A stretch of DNA of 64,000 nt from Cordia subcordata. Lineage: Eukaryota > Streptophyta > Magnoliopsida > Boraginales > Cordiaceae. Position 1 is the stretch's first letter. Every line of letters begins with the position of its first letter. The notes under the pieces are model-generated. The model saw only the letters and a program-made list of their open reading frames with translations. It did no database searches and was not told where the DNA came from. The stretch covers positions 12,154,501-12,218,500 of the forward strand of contig JAPTOF010000008.1 of NCBI GenBank assembly GCA_028554755.1. The letters are read 5' to 3'. The position numbers and the translations under genes are program-made. Of this stretch, positions 11,501 through 24,870 are shown piece after piece.

Positions 11501-12890
11501 TCTCTATAATGTATTTAAATTTCTTGTCTACTTGTGGATTTAAGTCTTAATTGAATCATGTAAAATTTTTTTGGATGTAGGCGTTAATTTGAATCACGTA
11601 AATATGTGTTGTCCATTGTTTCATCTTCCTTTGATTTTATCTTTGTAATGATACCTAAATTTCCAACAATGTAAAGAATAATATATGTGTGTGTGTATAG
11701 GGATATTAGTGGTTTTACCATTTTCACAAATTTTAATTTTTTCTGAAACATATAGGTACTTTTAATTTGAAAGAATAAAGATAAATTAGTTATTATTCAA
11801 AAAAGATTATTTCTATATTGTTATACATTTTCCTTTGCTAGTATAGTATTATATATTACAATACATATATAAAGGCAGATCTATCCTTTTTATTTCGTGA
11901 AGGTTGTAGAAGACAAATTTAATACATGTACATATATGTATCTATCAGGCTATGGGGATTTAATTAAGAAAATATTGTTTGGTAAGTCAAACCAGCCGCC
12001 TCTGATTTTGCTTATCTTGCATGTGATCTGTCTGAATACAAATAGTTCTTAAAAATTTACCTTAGATTTTCTACACGGAGGACTAGAATCTTCCACTGGT
12101 ATGCCTTGGATTGTTATGTCTTAGGTTGCCAAATATTTACAGTACATATGCTATATTTTTGCTTATTTAGTTTCTGGCTTTCTCTGCCGACCGTCATGGT
12201 ATGCCACAGTTTGTTGTTGGGTCGTTTCCCCTCTTCAGGTAATTGCCAAGCGGATCCAGTGTGTTGCTGCTTTTGGGTCAGCACATCCCACCAAATAAAA
12301 GATTTGGCTCCTCGTAACATTATAATAATAAAGTACACAATGTGCATGTAATACAAGATAAGATTTAATTACTTTTGTATCAAACTTCTTTATCCATGGT
12401 TTATCATAAGTGTATGTTACCTTCTTGTAGTTTTAAAATAAATACAAATATCTATTTTAAGAGGCATATGTACTATACATTTGAGAACCACAGAGAGGTA
12501 GCATACATATTTTTGGGACCCCAGTGCTATACATTTTAAGACTACAAAAAAATTTTGCGCTTATTTTAAAATTACAAAAAGGTAACATGCACTTATAGTT
12601 AAACCATAAGGGGTTCGCTGCAATATATCCCTTTATAATGTTATATTTCTTTTTGTTTTCGGTGCTTGTCATTCATCTACATCTAATTGGCATTTGGTGT
12701 ATTAAGATCTTGAAATATTTTGCGGTAAACTATTAAGACTATTTTATCTTAGTCCATCATTTTGTTAACATGCTCATAGGGGTACGTTTGACCTCCAATC
12801 AAGTAGAGTACTAGAGTACATTACATAATGGAAATAAAAGCTTGCAGAACTGGTTTAGATTGCACACGACAGACAATGACAGCTAGAAGA
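8521..12890. other. intergenic DNA, no gene seen
   Basis: AT-rich sequence with short (AT) runs at about 10232-10247 and 11194-11208. All open frames are under 85 codons, overlap on both strands and lack protein-like composition. Possible old MITEs or LTR debris cannot be excluded without a repeat library. Confidence 0.5.
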
Positions 12891-13021
12891 TTTTGTGTTT
12901 TTCTTTATCTTTGTTTCTTTTTAATGATAGGGAATTCTTTTTCGAAATCTGCTAAACTCACGTTAGTTGTGTCAAATTGTAAGATATGATCCTATTAAGA
13001 GAAGATATGATTTAAATTAGT

Positions 13022-16000
13022 CACTACAAGAAAATACTACTTTCACGACGCTTCTTTTAGCCTTTTAAAATGATTTTTAGCATCGCTATTTTCATTTCCA
13101 AAGATTTGTTAGGCGTCGTGTATGAAGTCGTCATCTTTTGGCTATCCCAACGGTTTACAAGGCGTTGGAAATGAAATAATTTCTTAACAATTCTAACCAT
13201 CGTCATCTTCTATATATGTAATTGTCGACGACTATAATGAATTATTACGATAGACAAATAGCAATAGGTAATGGTCGAAGAAAAGCGTCAGCGTTTGATT
13301 TCATGATTTGAGACGATCATTTTAAATCAATATTGTTGACAAAATATTAACATGTCGGTTTACAATCAAGTGTCGTTATTCGATTGACTTATTAATGATG
13401 TTGGAAATGCAAGCGTCACAATTTAGTCTCAATTATTGCCAACAATTCACATGTGATGTCGTTGTTCATATTATAGCTTTACCAATGCTTTCTCAATAAG
13501 TGTTATAATTCAATCTCAAATATTTTGCTAAAATTAATTTTGTGAACAATTTTTATTACTATTTAGGAACAATGAATTTTTGTCTTGCAATTTTTTAGCA
13601 TATATTAGAAACTTCTCAATCACTTGCATAATAAAATAGATGATATTGAAATTATAAAAAAAATCTAAAATCAACTATTATTATAAATAATCCAAAAGTA
13701 CATCTTGAATCAGAGTGTATGAACCCAAAATAAATTGCTTTATAAAAAAATAAAAAACTAAAATAAAATCACTCAATCGCTCACATCACTTTTGATATTA
13801 ATCCAAAGCAGGTGTTGCATCTTCATTTGAACCAACTTGAGGAATCAGACTTGGACAATTTAATCCTGTAAAAAAGTCAAATCAAAAAATTGTTAAAAGA
13901 AGATATTTCACAAATTGACGGAAGATAAATAATGGAGTACTTGTATTAACTAAAAATAACTGCGCTTAAAATGAAAAATTAATTGACCAAAATCGAGAAG
14001 AGCGGAGAGCAGAATCATGATGCAGCATAGATATAAATTAAATTAAGTTTAGGAACAAAATATCATCGTTTCTTGTTCATCACATTCTCTAATCTACTTC
14101 CCAATATGTTATTGAGTTTATGCAAGTAAGCGTCCTACTTTCAATATATTATTATGCAAAAAACAAAAAGAAAGAAAGAAAAAGATTTCAAGGCACATTT
14201 TAGCTTTTACCTGTTTCTACTATCGTATGCAGCTTACGAAATTTTTCACAAGAATCCACTGTGAAAAGAAACCCACAAAAACACACATATATGTACGGGC
14301 CATGAAGATGATGAGAGGCTTTGCAGATACAATGATTTTCCACCGATGGATTGCAAGTCCCTTTAAAGACCTGTGTCTATCACTATTATATTGACAAACA
14401 ACTATATCTAGATGCCCCAAAATCTTTAAAATCTAGCTATAGAAAGCACATACTCAATATTCAATGATCAAAACGCAATCGATATTGATAAAAAAACTTA
14501 ATTGGTAGAAAACTTTACCTAATATGGGAGGAACTTTGGAGAAGATGAATACCTAATCCATAGAAGAACTTTGGGGAAGATGAAGACTTTTTGATAGAAG
14601 TTTATATGATGAGAGAATTGGGATATAATTTGGGATTAATAACCTTAAATGGTGGAGAGCAGACTCCTTAGTTTGGTAAAATTCACATATAGCAGGAAAA
14701 GTTTTTTGATATTGGCGGGAGCTAAAATTTTTTGTTTTAATTTTTTTTCCCTAAACAAAATATTTTGGTGTTTTTTTTTTACATTTAACAAAATGAAATA
14801 TTAATTTTTAAAATAAAGCCAATAGTCACATTTTTTATCAAGCAAAATGGAGTTAGTTTTAAAATTCAATTTTGTTTATAAAATTTAGTTATATATAACA
14901 TGCCAATCCAAGATTGACAATTTTTACAAAAATAAAATTATTTTTAATTAAAAATAATACAATTTTTGAAATACTTATCTTTAATTAATTATGAAAAATA
15001 TAACGATATTGACAGTTTTTACAAAAACAAAATGCTATTATTGATGAGTTCAATTTTTTTAAATAAATATTTTTTGTTTAATTATACAATTTGTAGCCAA
15101 ATTTGACAATATTGTTAGAAAAGTAGAACAGTGTTAATTGAACAATTCTACAAAAACTCTAGCCATATTGACAATTTTTGGTTCACTTATCTTTAGTTAA
15201 TTTATAAAAATTCTATCCAATATTGATGAATTTTTTTTCAAAAGAAAGTTAGTGTTAATTGACCAATTTATTTTTAAATACTTATATTTTTCTTAATTAT
15301 AAAATGTCTAGCCAACATTCACAATTTTTACAAAATCAAAATGAGGTATTAATTAAACAATTAAATTTTTTAAATACTTGCGTTAATTATAAAAACTCTA
15401 GCCATATTAACAATTTTTACAAAGGAAAAATTGTGTTAATTAAACAATTAGTTAATTACAAAAAGTCTGGCCAATTAAAAAAGACTAGTATATATGAAAA
15501 TGATATAGACTTGTTCAAAATTATATTTCAGAGGAAGGTAGTTCTTCTATTACCTAGCTTTTTAGGCTATAATGAATATTACTACTTTTAAGATAATTAT
15601 GCCTCTCAGGCAATTGGCATATGCACACCAAGACGATAAAATGTTGTTTAAACCTTATTTGTAGTAGGTTCAACTTAGGGTTCCATATCAACTTAGCTTG
15701 ATATTAATTTTCCAATAATAAATGAAAAAGTTAATAAGGTTCACTAAGTAAATAAAAATAAAAATAAAACTCACAATAAAAGTTGAAAGTAAATATTTTT
15801 GAAATAATAAAATAAAAAAGAAATTAACCAATTATTTTTTTTTCTTATCTTATATATAACCAAGCCAGACCAACATAGATATGCTAGTCTAGGTTGGTTG
15901 AGTATTTGGTTTTCCTAAAAGAATTTAAAAAATAAAATAAAATTTAATAATAAAATAACAAAAAGAGAACTAGATCTACAATCCATATAACAAATTTAAT

Positions 16001-17180
16001 GTCATAGAGTCTTACCATTAAAATAAAACACAATAATAATTCTAGTTTGGTGGTTAAAACTTGGAAATATATTTGTTAGGTTAGAGGTTCAACTCCTCTT
16101 ATTAACAATTTTATTTTATATATGAAGCAACATTATAGGGGTGAACATCCTAAAAATATCAGTTCAGTAATCTTTTATTTTATATATGAAGCAACATTAT
16201 AAGGGTGAACATCCTAAAAATATCAGTTCAGTAACTTTTATTTTATATATGAAGCAACATTATAGGGGTGAACATCCTAAAAATATCAGTTCAGTAATCT
16301 TTTATTTTATATATGAAGCAACATTATAAGGGTGAACATCCTAAAAATATCAGTTCAGTAATGTTGTGTAGTATTAAGATGGTTGCTCAACTATTCTTAA
16401 CCTTCGGCAAAGATGCTAGACATAGGATACGTTCTTCTTTTCTTTTCTTTTTTATTTATCTATTTCATTTTTTTACTCTATTCTTATTTTATTATGGATT
16501 TTGTTGTTGCAATTGCAAGAGCAAAAGGGGAGGGGGCACACTTTTCCCCTTTTTTTTTTTTGTTTCCATTCTTTTAATTTATCTGTCTCCATTCTTATAT
16601 TTTTGTTATGGATGAACTTTTGAAGAATAATATGTGAACTTATTAAAATTTTATATACAATAATCGGTTAAATTTTTATTTGTAGATAATAATTGAATTC
16701 TAATAATTATATTTTATGTGTATAAAAAGAGATTTTTTTGTAAAAAATTATAATATTATAAAATAAATTTAATGGTTATTCAATTTAATTTGTTTGCAAA
16801 CGATTCATGATTATCGTCAATAATAATGAAATAAAAGTCACCAAATATGACGAATTAATCTTAGTGTCAGCAAAAGTAATACTAAAAATCTATGTCAACG
16901 CTTTAGCATAATCGTTGGCAATTTTATTTAGTTAAACGCCGACGCTTGATACATAACCATCATAGTTTTTGATTTTTTAGATTCAATGCTAACGGTTCAC
17001 ATGCAAGCGTTGGTAATAAACAACCATATTGCACTTTAACCAAATTTTACCTAATATTGATGATTAAAAAAGGACGCTTTCTTGAATTGTTGGGAAAAGA
17101 CAACATCTAATTTACTTTTACCGACGGTTATAAACTCGTCATACTTTAAACGTCACCAATAGTATAGTTTTCTTGTAGTG
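13022..17180. mobile_element. non-autonomous CACTA (En/Spm) DNA transposon
   Basis: The element starts CACTACAAGAAAATACTA and ends TAGTATAGTTTTCTTGTAGTG read to 17180, giving 13-bp perfect terminal inverted repeats CACTACAAGAAAA. The flanks carry the 3-bp target duplication AGT (13019-13021 and 17181-17183), as expected for CACTA. The duplicate locus has the unoccupied site with a single AGT at 59347-59349, which fixes both borders. About 4.16 kb of AT-rich interior holds no transposase-like frame, only subterminal motifs and a 64-bp tandem repeat, so it must have been moved in trans. Confidence 0.95.
16109..16362. repeat. four tandem 63-64 bp units inside the CACTA element
   Basis: Four near-identical units, each containing ATGAAGCAACATTATA, GGGTGAACATCC and AATATCAGTTCAGTAA. 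The ATGAAG words sit at 16122, 16186, 16249 and 16313, giving periods of 64, 63 and 64. Units alternate between TATAGGGG and TATAAGGG. The open frame starting at 16313 begins inside the last unit and is not a gene. Confidence 0.9.
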
Positions 17181-18128
17181 AGTTAGGCACTTGTCTTATC
17201 AAGACTAATCTAAAAATTAAAGATTATATTCAAAACTGATTTGAACTTGAAGTATGAATCAATCTCTTAGCTAAATCCTGTTTAGCTTTGCTTTTTTTTT
17301 TTTTTAAACTGCTAATAAGTATTGATGTTTATAAGCAATTTTTGATACTTATAAACAAATGAGAAATAAGTAGCTAGAAATGTGTTTGATAAAATATACT
17401 TATAAGTTGTAGATATATTTGATATTTGTATTTATAAGATGCATGTTTGCTAAAAATTAAATGAAAATGATTGGGAGGGTGTTTGGGAGTGTTTATTAGC
17501 TAGTCAAACCTATTGTTTGGTAAATTGTGCTTCCAAGTAAGTAAAGTTGGCTTATAAACAACCAAAAAAAGGAAAAGCACCATCCGTCCTCTCCTAACTT
17601 TTTGTTTATAAACCTATAAGTTGTAAACATATTCGAAAAATGTGTTTATAAGTAGCATGTTTGTTGAAAATGAAAGGAATTTTCATTAAAGTAAGGGGAT
17701 GTTGCTTGTTTTGTTCAAGGGTGTAAATGTCTTTTTATTTGATCAAATCATTTTTCTTATAAACTGGGTAAAAATAGTAGAAGGAAAATGTGCTACATTT
17801 TTCTAAACCTATTTTTAAGCAGATAAAACTTACTTATAAATATATTTTACCTTTTAATTAACTTTATTTTTGTGCCTATAAACACAAAACTTACTTTTAA
17901 ACTGCTTATAAGTAAACTCAAACAACCTCTTACTCTCTAAGTAGTTTACTATTAGATTACCACAGGAAGTCGTTTTACTGGTTTAATCATTTCAATAAAA
18001 TAATGTCTGAAACAATACGTAATAGAGGAAGAGTCACCAAATTGCAATAAACAACACATACGAGACAGAGAAGCAACAGATCTTATGGAGATGGGAGATC
18101 ACTGAAGACATTGTCCTCTTCTGAAGAT

Positions 18129-18268
18129 TCATACAAGTATACTCCATAAATTATTATCCACTTTACCAGGGAGCATCCCGGAGACAGCCTCCAATGTCAG
18201 TCTGGGCAACTTAAAGAAATGAGAAGCAGCAACGTTCTCATTTGGTACGGACACTCGAACACAGATCG
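18129..18268 (-). pseudogene. terminal-exon-like fragment, unrecognised protein, copy A
   Basis: Read on the minus strand, an AAG acceptor-like site is followed by about 46 open codons, including NENVAASHFFKLPRLTLEAV and SGMLPGKVDNNLWSILV, then a stop (TGA, complement at 18129-18131). An in-frame stop lies just upstream of the acceptor, so only the splice-bounded block is coding-like. The same frame is kept in copy B (60788-60927) with a handful of substitutions. It looks like the last exon of a gene, either carried into this repeat or left after the rest decayed. I do not recognise the family. Confidence 0.4.
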
Positions 18269-21200
18269 CTTATATTACACTCAATAATGTGTGTCTAAAT
18301 CTAAACCAGGAAAATCTGTCTTAAAATATTATATTACGAAATATATAGTCTTGTTAGAAGTAATTATTTTTAAAAGTCCTTTAGGGTTGAGAGGTAAATT
18401 CGTAAGTACATTGATTTTATCGGTCGACCAATAAATTTAGTGAGTATATTAATTCTACCGGTCAAAGGAACAAGTCGATTAGTTGGTCAACCGGCAAAAT
18501 CAGTGAGGTCACTATTTTCACTGGTCAATTCGACCCACTAAAGACAGAAAATATCCGTTGGTGTTTGTTTGTAGTGGAGGAGCCACGACTAGACGGTCAG
18601 TTGGAGGCACATTTATATATATTTTTACATAAATTAAAAATAAATATAAAATAAAAATAATAAATATAAATAACTAATGATAATCATTATAAATAGAATT
18701 ATATTTTATAATTATTCTCAACATGGTTTTATATTTTGAAATTATTAAATATTTAACTTATTGTCGATGTTATTAAATATCGAAAATGATAATAGTCTCA
18801 TCACAATCACGAGAGCGTCTACTATTCTCATGAGGGTTTGAACTTTATTTGAGTTATTTTCTTATCATGAAAAAGAAAATAAAAAAAAATAGTAATTCTT
18901 TTTCAAAAGTAAAAGGTTGTCTTTGCAAACCCCTCAGGTCCATGTGGCTTCGCTGTTGTCTGTGTTGAACTAGTATTGATAGTTGAACCTTCAATTGGTG
19001 TGTTTATTCATGTCAGACACAAAATATTCTATAAATAGACAATGCTCAAGGCCGCCAATGGAATGAAAAGAGTCCATAGCCAATCCCACTTTGCTTACAA
19101 GCATCTAGATTAAACTTTAAATTTGCAAGTAGTGAGAAGTTGTTTGTATCGACTTTTTCAGAAAATGCTTTTTTACAACTTTTGAAAAAAGTATTTTTTT
19201 AGAAGTTAAAAGTTTTGGCTTCTAGAAAAAAGTTGAATTTGAGCTTTTTTTAGAGTTTCAGTTTTTCTAAAACTAAGTCAAATACTTATTGCAAAAAGGG
19301 AGCATTTTCCAAGAAAAAAAAGTGCTTAGTCTATGAAAAAAGCCAATTCAAACGTGCTCTAAGTCAAAAGATTATAGGATTAATAAGAGACTTTTAGGGT
19401 CATTCTCTGGTATATTATCAACAATAGAATACACCAGTCCTTTTTTTTTTTTTAACATAGAATACATCAGTCCCTTTTATTAAATAGGACTACATTTTAT
19501 TAAATTATGAGAGGACAGAAACAAAACTCTTTTAAGGAGATTTGGGGCTTATTTGGCAAAGTTAGCTTTTAGAGTAGTTGATAGTTATTTGAGTAGCAGA
19601 TAATGGTTTGAGTACCTGATAACTGTTGTACTTAGTTGTTAACAGATAGTTGTTTAACTAACTAATTGAATAAAATGTGTTCAATAAAATTAGCTGTTGG
19701 ATTAGCTAATGAATGTAAAATGACATAAAAAAATATTGGTATTACATTATTATTATTATTATGATAAATATAATAATAATAATAATTATTATTACTATTA
19801 TTGAAATAAGATAATTTATTTTATAATTAGACATATGTTTCTTATAATGCTATTTTATTATCAAAACATAATAAAGTTATTTTTTAGATAAATTAGTGTT
19901 ATTAATATTATAATTAAAATATTTATTATTATAGAAATATTTTTTTAATTGAGCAAAAATTTATTTTGTCTAGAAAATAATAAATGGACAAATAATATTT
20001 ACACTTTTTAAGTATATTTTATATATGGAATCTTAAATTGATTTTTTGTATTATTTTAAATTTATATTTGTGAAAAAAATATAAAAATATAGAGAGAGAT
20101 TGCATAGTGGGTAGAATTGCCAAAAAATATTGAAGAGAGGATAGGATTGCCAAAAAGAACAATGAAACACTAACTACCACCTGAAACGTTAAATTAAAGA
20201 GTATTTTAAGAAAAGTGGTACAGATTCGAAAGTGTAGAAAGTTTTGTGCATATCATTTTTGGGATAGGACCAGAAGCAATTTTCCTAGCACGGTGATTGC
20301 TCTGCTATGTGTTGCTAATAAACAAACTTTCCTTGATTCTCTAATTTTGACGGGATAGTAACTAGACTTGTTTTATCGATAATAGGATACATCAGTGCTA
20401 CTTATATTACAACTCGTGTATTTTTGTAAAAAAGAAATCACAAATAATTTATATAATTATGAATGGAGCAGTTTAGATGAACAACAACATGTATCTTAGA
20501 AATCAGAATTTTAGTCAAAGTCTAAGTCTAAATTCAATTAGTTATTTGTCATTACTGCTTCAATTTGATAACAAAATTTAAAATGTTAAATTTTCAATCT
20601 ATCCACAACTTTAGAGTTAGTTTGCCTTTTAGTTTGAAAACACCGTTTTGTAAAAAGATAATTTAGAAATGAACTTTTGGTTAAAGGACTTTTGATAAAA
20701 ACGGAAATGTGTTTGGTTACTTTTATATGGAATGATCTTTTATTAAAGGAGATAATGTTTGGTTTTATATTTAAAAATAATGGTTAGTTGTCTAAATTAT
20801 TAAAAGAGCCATTTTAACACTTTTAAAAGCAAATATAATATACTTTTTTATTTTTATTACATTTTAACTTGTTTGAACAAATTTTAAAGAAATTATAGTT
20901 AACTAATAATTAATTTTAGTAATTATTAAATAAAATATATATTTTAAAATTTTATTTATTATTAAAATTATTAGTTATTATTATTAAATCAATTTAATTA
21001 TTCATTATTACATTTTATTAATTTTTATTATTTTATTTTAGTTAAATTCAAAATTTTAAGTTTATTTTCTATTTTTAATTTTTATATTTTATTTATTTTT
21101 AATTATAATTGTAATCCAAAAAAATATTAATAATTTGAGTATAAGAATATTTCTATCTTAAAATTTTTGAAAACTCCTTCTTGCAAACTACAAATAGAGA

Positions 21201-21399
21201 AGTAAAATTTTAACTTCTCTGTTTGAGTTCAAAATTTCATTGACTTTTGATTCAAACCAACTTTTAAGATGAAAATTCAAACACATTTATTTTTTAAATA
21301 CTAACTTTTAAGGTTGCAAAAGTCAGTTTGGCTCTCCAAAACAGAAAACTAAACTGGCTCTTGATGCCTTAGTTTTTTTTTTTTGTTTTTTTTCAACGA

Positions 21400-21671
21400 G
21401 AAACATATACCAAATTGAATCTTATAGAATTTTTAAAAAATAAAAATTTATTTTAAAAATTTTATTTTAAAAAAAAAAAATTTACCCGCATCTTCTACCA
21501 AAATGGCAAAATTTGCAACTTCATCACAGAGCTAGCTCCAAACATTTGAAACAATGAAACATGAAGTGGCACTCCTATCACTATTGAAATGAACATTTAA
21601 GTAAAAACAAATATTAATTCAAATATTCCACTAGATGATTGGAAGGAACAACAAAAGTTACAATAGGATGA
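21400..21671. other. spacer between duplication copy A and a probable LTR
   Basis: AT-rich, with T and A homopolymer runs. Nothing coding. Confidence 0.4.
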
Positions 21672-22794
21672 TGTTAACCCAAGGTTTCATGCCAAGATTT
21701 TGATGATAACAAAATATTATATCATTACTAACATTGTGTGCTTATGTTTCAGTTAGATGAAAGCATAATTATTCCTAATATGAATTCCGTTTAGCATAAC
21801 AAAGTCAAGTATATCTCATTAGAAATTTGAAAAGCAAAATCTAGAATAATCAAGGGAGATAGCTATCTACATATTTTCCCTCTTTAAGGGGCTTAATGGA
21901 GAATATTTGAAGAAAAGGAAAGATTTTGAAGACATTCTTTTCTTTTCATATTGAAGGAACTATCTATGGGATCCTCTAATGGCTAGTTTTAATGTAGCTT
22001 AAAGGAGAATAATTGAAGAAAAAGAAAGATTTTGAAGATATTATTTTCTTTCTATATTAAAAGAACCATCTATGAGAGTCTCTAATGGCTAGTTTTGGAG
22101 CTATATATGGACCATCCTTCTAAACAAAAAAACAAAAAAAAAGACAAGAAAAAGAAACGTATTCTTGAAATCAAGAAGAAAAAAGAGCACATCCATCAAG
22201 GAAGAAAAATATTTTGATCCTTGGCAGATCACAAAAATCTTCTTTTAGAGCCAAAATCTGAATTTTGTTTGAGGGAAGAGCATTTTATTGTAAACAACCG
22301 CACTACCAAGTCTTACTGCAAAAGAGAATTGGTTCTCTTGTAAGCAAAGGTGTGCAAAGGAGATATTTTTTTCTTATAAGCACAGATGTGGTTTTAAATC
22401 TTTTTCTCAGTGTATAAAGAGATTGAGCATAGTGGAATTGCTGGTAAAATCGTAAGGTTAAAAGCCTTAGATAGTGGAGTAGGCTTTGCCAAACCACTAT
22501 AAATTGCTTGTCTCTCATATTTTTTAGTTTTGCATTCATATTGTGTCTATATAGATTTTGCTCCTATAGATATTATTCTCTCGTTGCATGAATTTCACTT
22601 TTATTATATATGGAGTATTTTTCCTAATTGTGTGCTACATATATAATATATGAGTCTCAACTTCAGAGTTTTTGCATTTTTCGAAACAAAAGCTACTTTC
22701 CCCTATTCATCTGAAGGCATTACATTGTTAATTCTATTTTATTTAGCCTAATTCACGATCGCCGTTCCCCCTTCGACGGGTATTTACAGTTTTA
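21672..22794 (+). mobile_element. probable solo LTR (copia-like), borders uncertain
   Basis: It starts TGTTAACCCAAGG and is followed by TTTTGATGATAACAAA, a form common at the 5' end of copia-type LTRs. It runs through a stem-like U3, a GTGTGCAAAG/TTCTC region and a closing ATTCACGATCGCCGTTCCCCC segment typical of U5 ends. The word GATGA occurs at 21667-21671 and 22795-22799 and could be a target duplication, but the right end then lacks the usual CA, so the border is unsure. It contains an internal duplication of about 115 bp (near 21,890-22,110, twice GGCTAGTTTT). Confidence 0.4.
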
Positions 22795-22917
22795 GATGAT
22801 GTTTAATATATTATAATGTTTTAGTTCTCTTCACCTTTTTGTTTTATTTCTCTTTTCCTTTTTGGCCTTTTGTTAATAAATAATTTACTTTTTCCTGTCT
22901 TTTTTGTAATTGATAGG

Positions 22918-23150
22918 ACAATGTTCCATTTTGATGTGAATTATAATGGAGAATATATAATTATTAATAATTTGGAGAAAAATGATTCTGGATCTATCAA
23001 AATGGTGAATGATGTGTATGGAGTGCTTAGAATTGAATGGTCAGGTCAACTGGTCTCTCTTGAGGGTGTTTATCCTTGTTCAGGAAATGCCTTTTTAATT
23101 GAAGGGGATGAAGATGTTCAAAGCCTTTTACAATTGTACCTATCAATTGA
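22918..23150 (+). pseudogene. Mutator-like (MULE) transposase N-terminal relic
   Basis: An open stretch, including FHFDVNYNGEYIIINN and LIEGDEDVQSLLQLY, has the layout of the N-terminal region of plant MuDR-type transposases (an acidic strip before the DUF-type N domain). Support comes from its neighbour: clearer MULE sequence resumes at 24871 after a hAT block. On its own this assignment would be weak. Confidence 0.35.
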
Positions 23151-23159
23151 AAAAGATGG

Positions 23160-24870
23160 CTATAATTTTGAGATTTTTTTGATAAAGATGGTTTCATTCG
23201 AGAGAGATTTTTTGATCTTATTCATGTGGAGTAAACTAATGCGTCTACTTTAAAGGAGAAATTTCTAATGTACTTGCATTTCATAATCTTAGCATACAAA
23301 ATATTTGAGGACAAGGATATGATAGAGTAAGCAACATGCAGGGAGAATAGAATGGACTACAAACATTATTTATGCAAGACAATCCATTTACTTATTATAT
23401 TTATTGTTTTGCTCATCAATTGCAAGTAATATTGGTGGCAACTTGTAAGAATGTCATTCTTGTTGAGCATTTTTTCTCACATTCGACTCTTATTATTAAT
23501 GTTGTTGATTCTTTTGCAAAAAGAAAGGATCATTTGCAAAATTGCTCTTGCCATTGAAATTGAAGAATTGGTTTCAAATAATGAGTTTGAAACTAAGAAA
23601 GGAAAGAATCAAGTTGGCACATTAAAAAAGGTAGGTGATACACGATGGGGCTTTCATCTTAGATCCCTTCATAGTTTACTTGATTTGCGGAATCTAACTC
23701 TCAAAGTTTTAGTTGAGATAATCAACGAAGAAAGCATTGCATCCCAAAGGGCTTCAGTGGTGGAGCCTATGATTTGATGACTACATTTGAGTTTGTATTT
23801 ATTTTGGATCTTATGATAGAGATTTTAGAAAGGGCAGATAATTTGTGTGGGTTTTTTCAGCGTATATCACAGGACGTTGTTAATCTGATGCATTTAGTGG
23901 CTACAACAAAGGAAATTATTCATAACTTTAGAGATAATGGATGGTATGTTTTGTTTGAAGAAGTCAAATAATTTTGTGCGAAACATGAGATAGAAATATT
24001 TGAAATGAATGGTCCCCGTTGGTCTAGTAGAGGTCAAGTTCTGAAAGGTGAACAAAATTCAATGATGCGTCACTATTGAATTGATTTATTCATTGGTACT
24101 ATAAATTCATCGTTATATGAGATGAACAATAGATTCAATAAAAATACGATGGAGTTGCTTAGTCTTGGCTCATGTTTAGATCCAAAAGATAGATTTAAAT
24201 CATTCAAGATTGAAGATATCTACAAGCTTGCACAAAAGTACTATCCTGATGACTTTACTTCTCGAAAAAAGTTATATATGAGATATGAACTAGAGCATTT
24301 TGAACTTGATATTAGGCAAAATTCATATTTTCAAAATGTTTCAAATCTTCCAGAATTATATTAGTTAATGTCAAAGACAAAAAAATCAATAGTATATCCT
24401 CTCTTGGATTGTTTGATTTGGTTTATTCTAATTGCTCCAATTTATTGCACCAGCAGAACGTGCATTTTCAACAATAAAGATTATAAAGACAAGATTGCGT
24501 AATTAGATGGAAGATGTTTTTCTTGCTAATGTGCTTATTCTTTACATTGAGAAAGAGATTTTTCAGGTTATTGACTCTGAGATAGTCATTGATAAATTTG
24601 AAAGAATGAAAACACGTTGAACAAAATTTATGATGCATGATGTAAAAAAATAATTTTCAAAATTTTGTGCTTCATGTGATCCATTTATATTAAGCGATTC
24701 TAAAAACTTATAATAATCAGTTTTTGTCTTATTGATATATAATATATTATATAATTCATTATTATTTTAGAAGTGACTATTCTGTATTTGGATTGAAAGC
24801 TTGAATCAGAACATGATTTCGTAAAAGTATTTTTTACCACCCCTAATTAAAAATCTTGAATCCGCCACTG
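23160..24870 (+). mobile_element. hAT transposon remnant (TTF/DUF4371-type transposase), decayed
   Basis: Translated pieces in changing frames follow the order of a plant TTF-type zinc finger/DUF4371 hAT transposase. First comes a DKDGFIRERFFDLIHV block (about 23180-23230), then TYYIYCFAHQLQVILVA (about 23390-23440), GDTRWGFHLRSLHSLL (about 23635-23685), LGSCLDPKDRFKSF (about 24165-24205), and the C-terminal dimerisation signature PAERAFSTIKIIKTRLR (about 24450-24500). Frameshifts and stops separate them. The right end reads TGAATCCGCCACTG (24870), the complement of a CAGTGGCGGA hAT terminus. The N-terminal zinc finger and left terminus are missing. Dead element. Confidence 0.85.

Larger units (their letters stand above)
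12893..21400 (+). repeat. segmental duplication, copy A (interrupted by a CACTA element)
   Basis: From about 12893 the sequence matches 59230 onwards in the same orientation, starting at TTTCTTTTTAATGATAGGG. It continues colinearly (after removal of the CACTA element at 13022-17180) to the window end, where copy A is near 21,350. Shared landmarks include GACAGAGAAGCAACAGATCT, the exon-like block, the ATT microsatellite and the final AAAACAGAAAAC. Divergence is moderate, with many single-base and small indel differences. The true right border lies outside the window in copy B, so this end coordinate is approximate. Confidence 0.85.

Noticed and set aside
16313..16615. 100-codon frame in the CACTA element
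   Set aside because: Starts inside the 64-bp tandem repeat and continues as Phe-rich translation of T runs.
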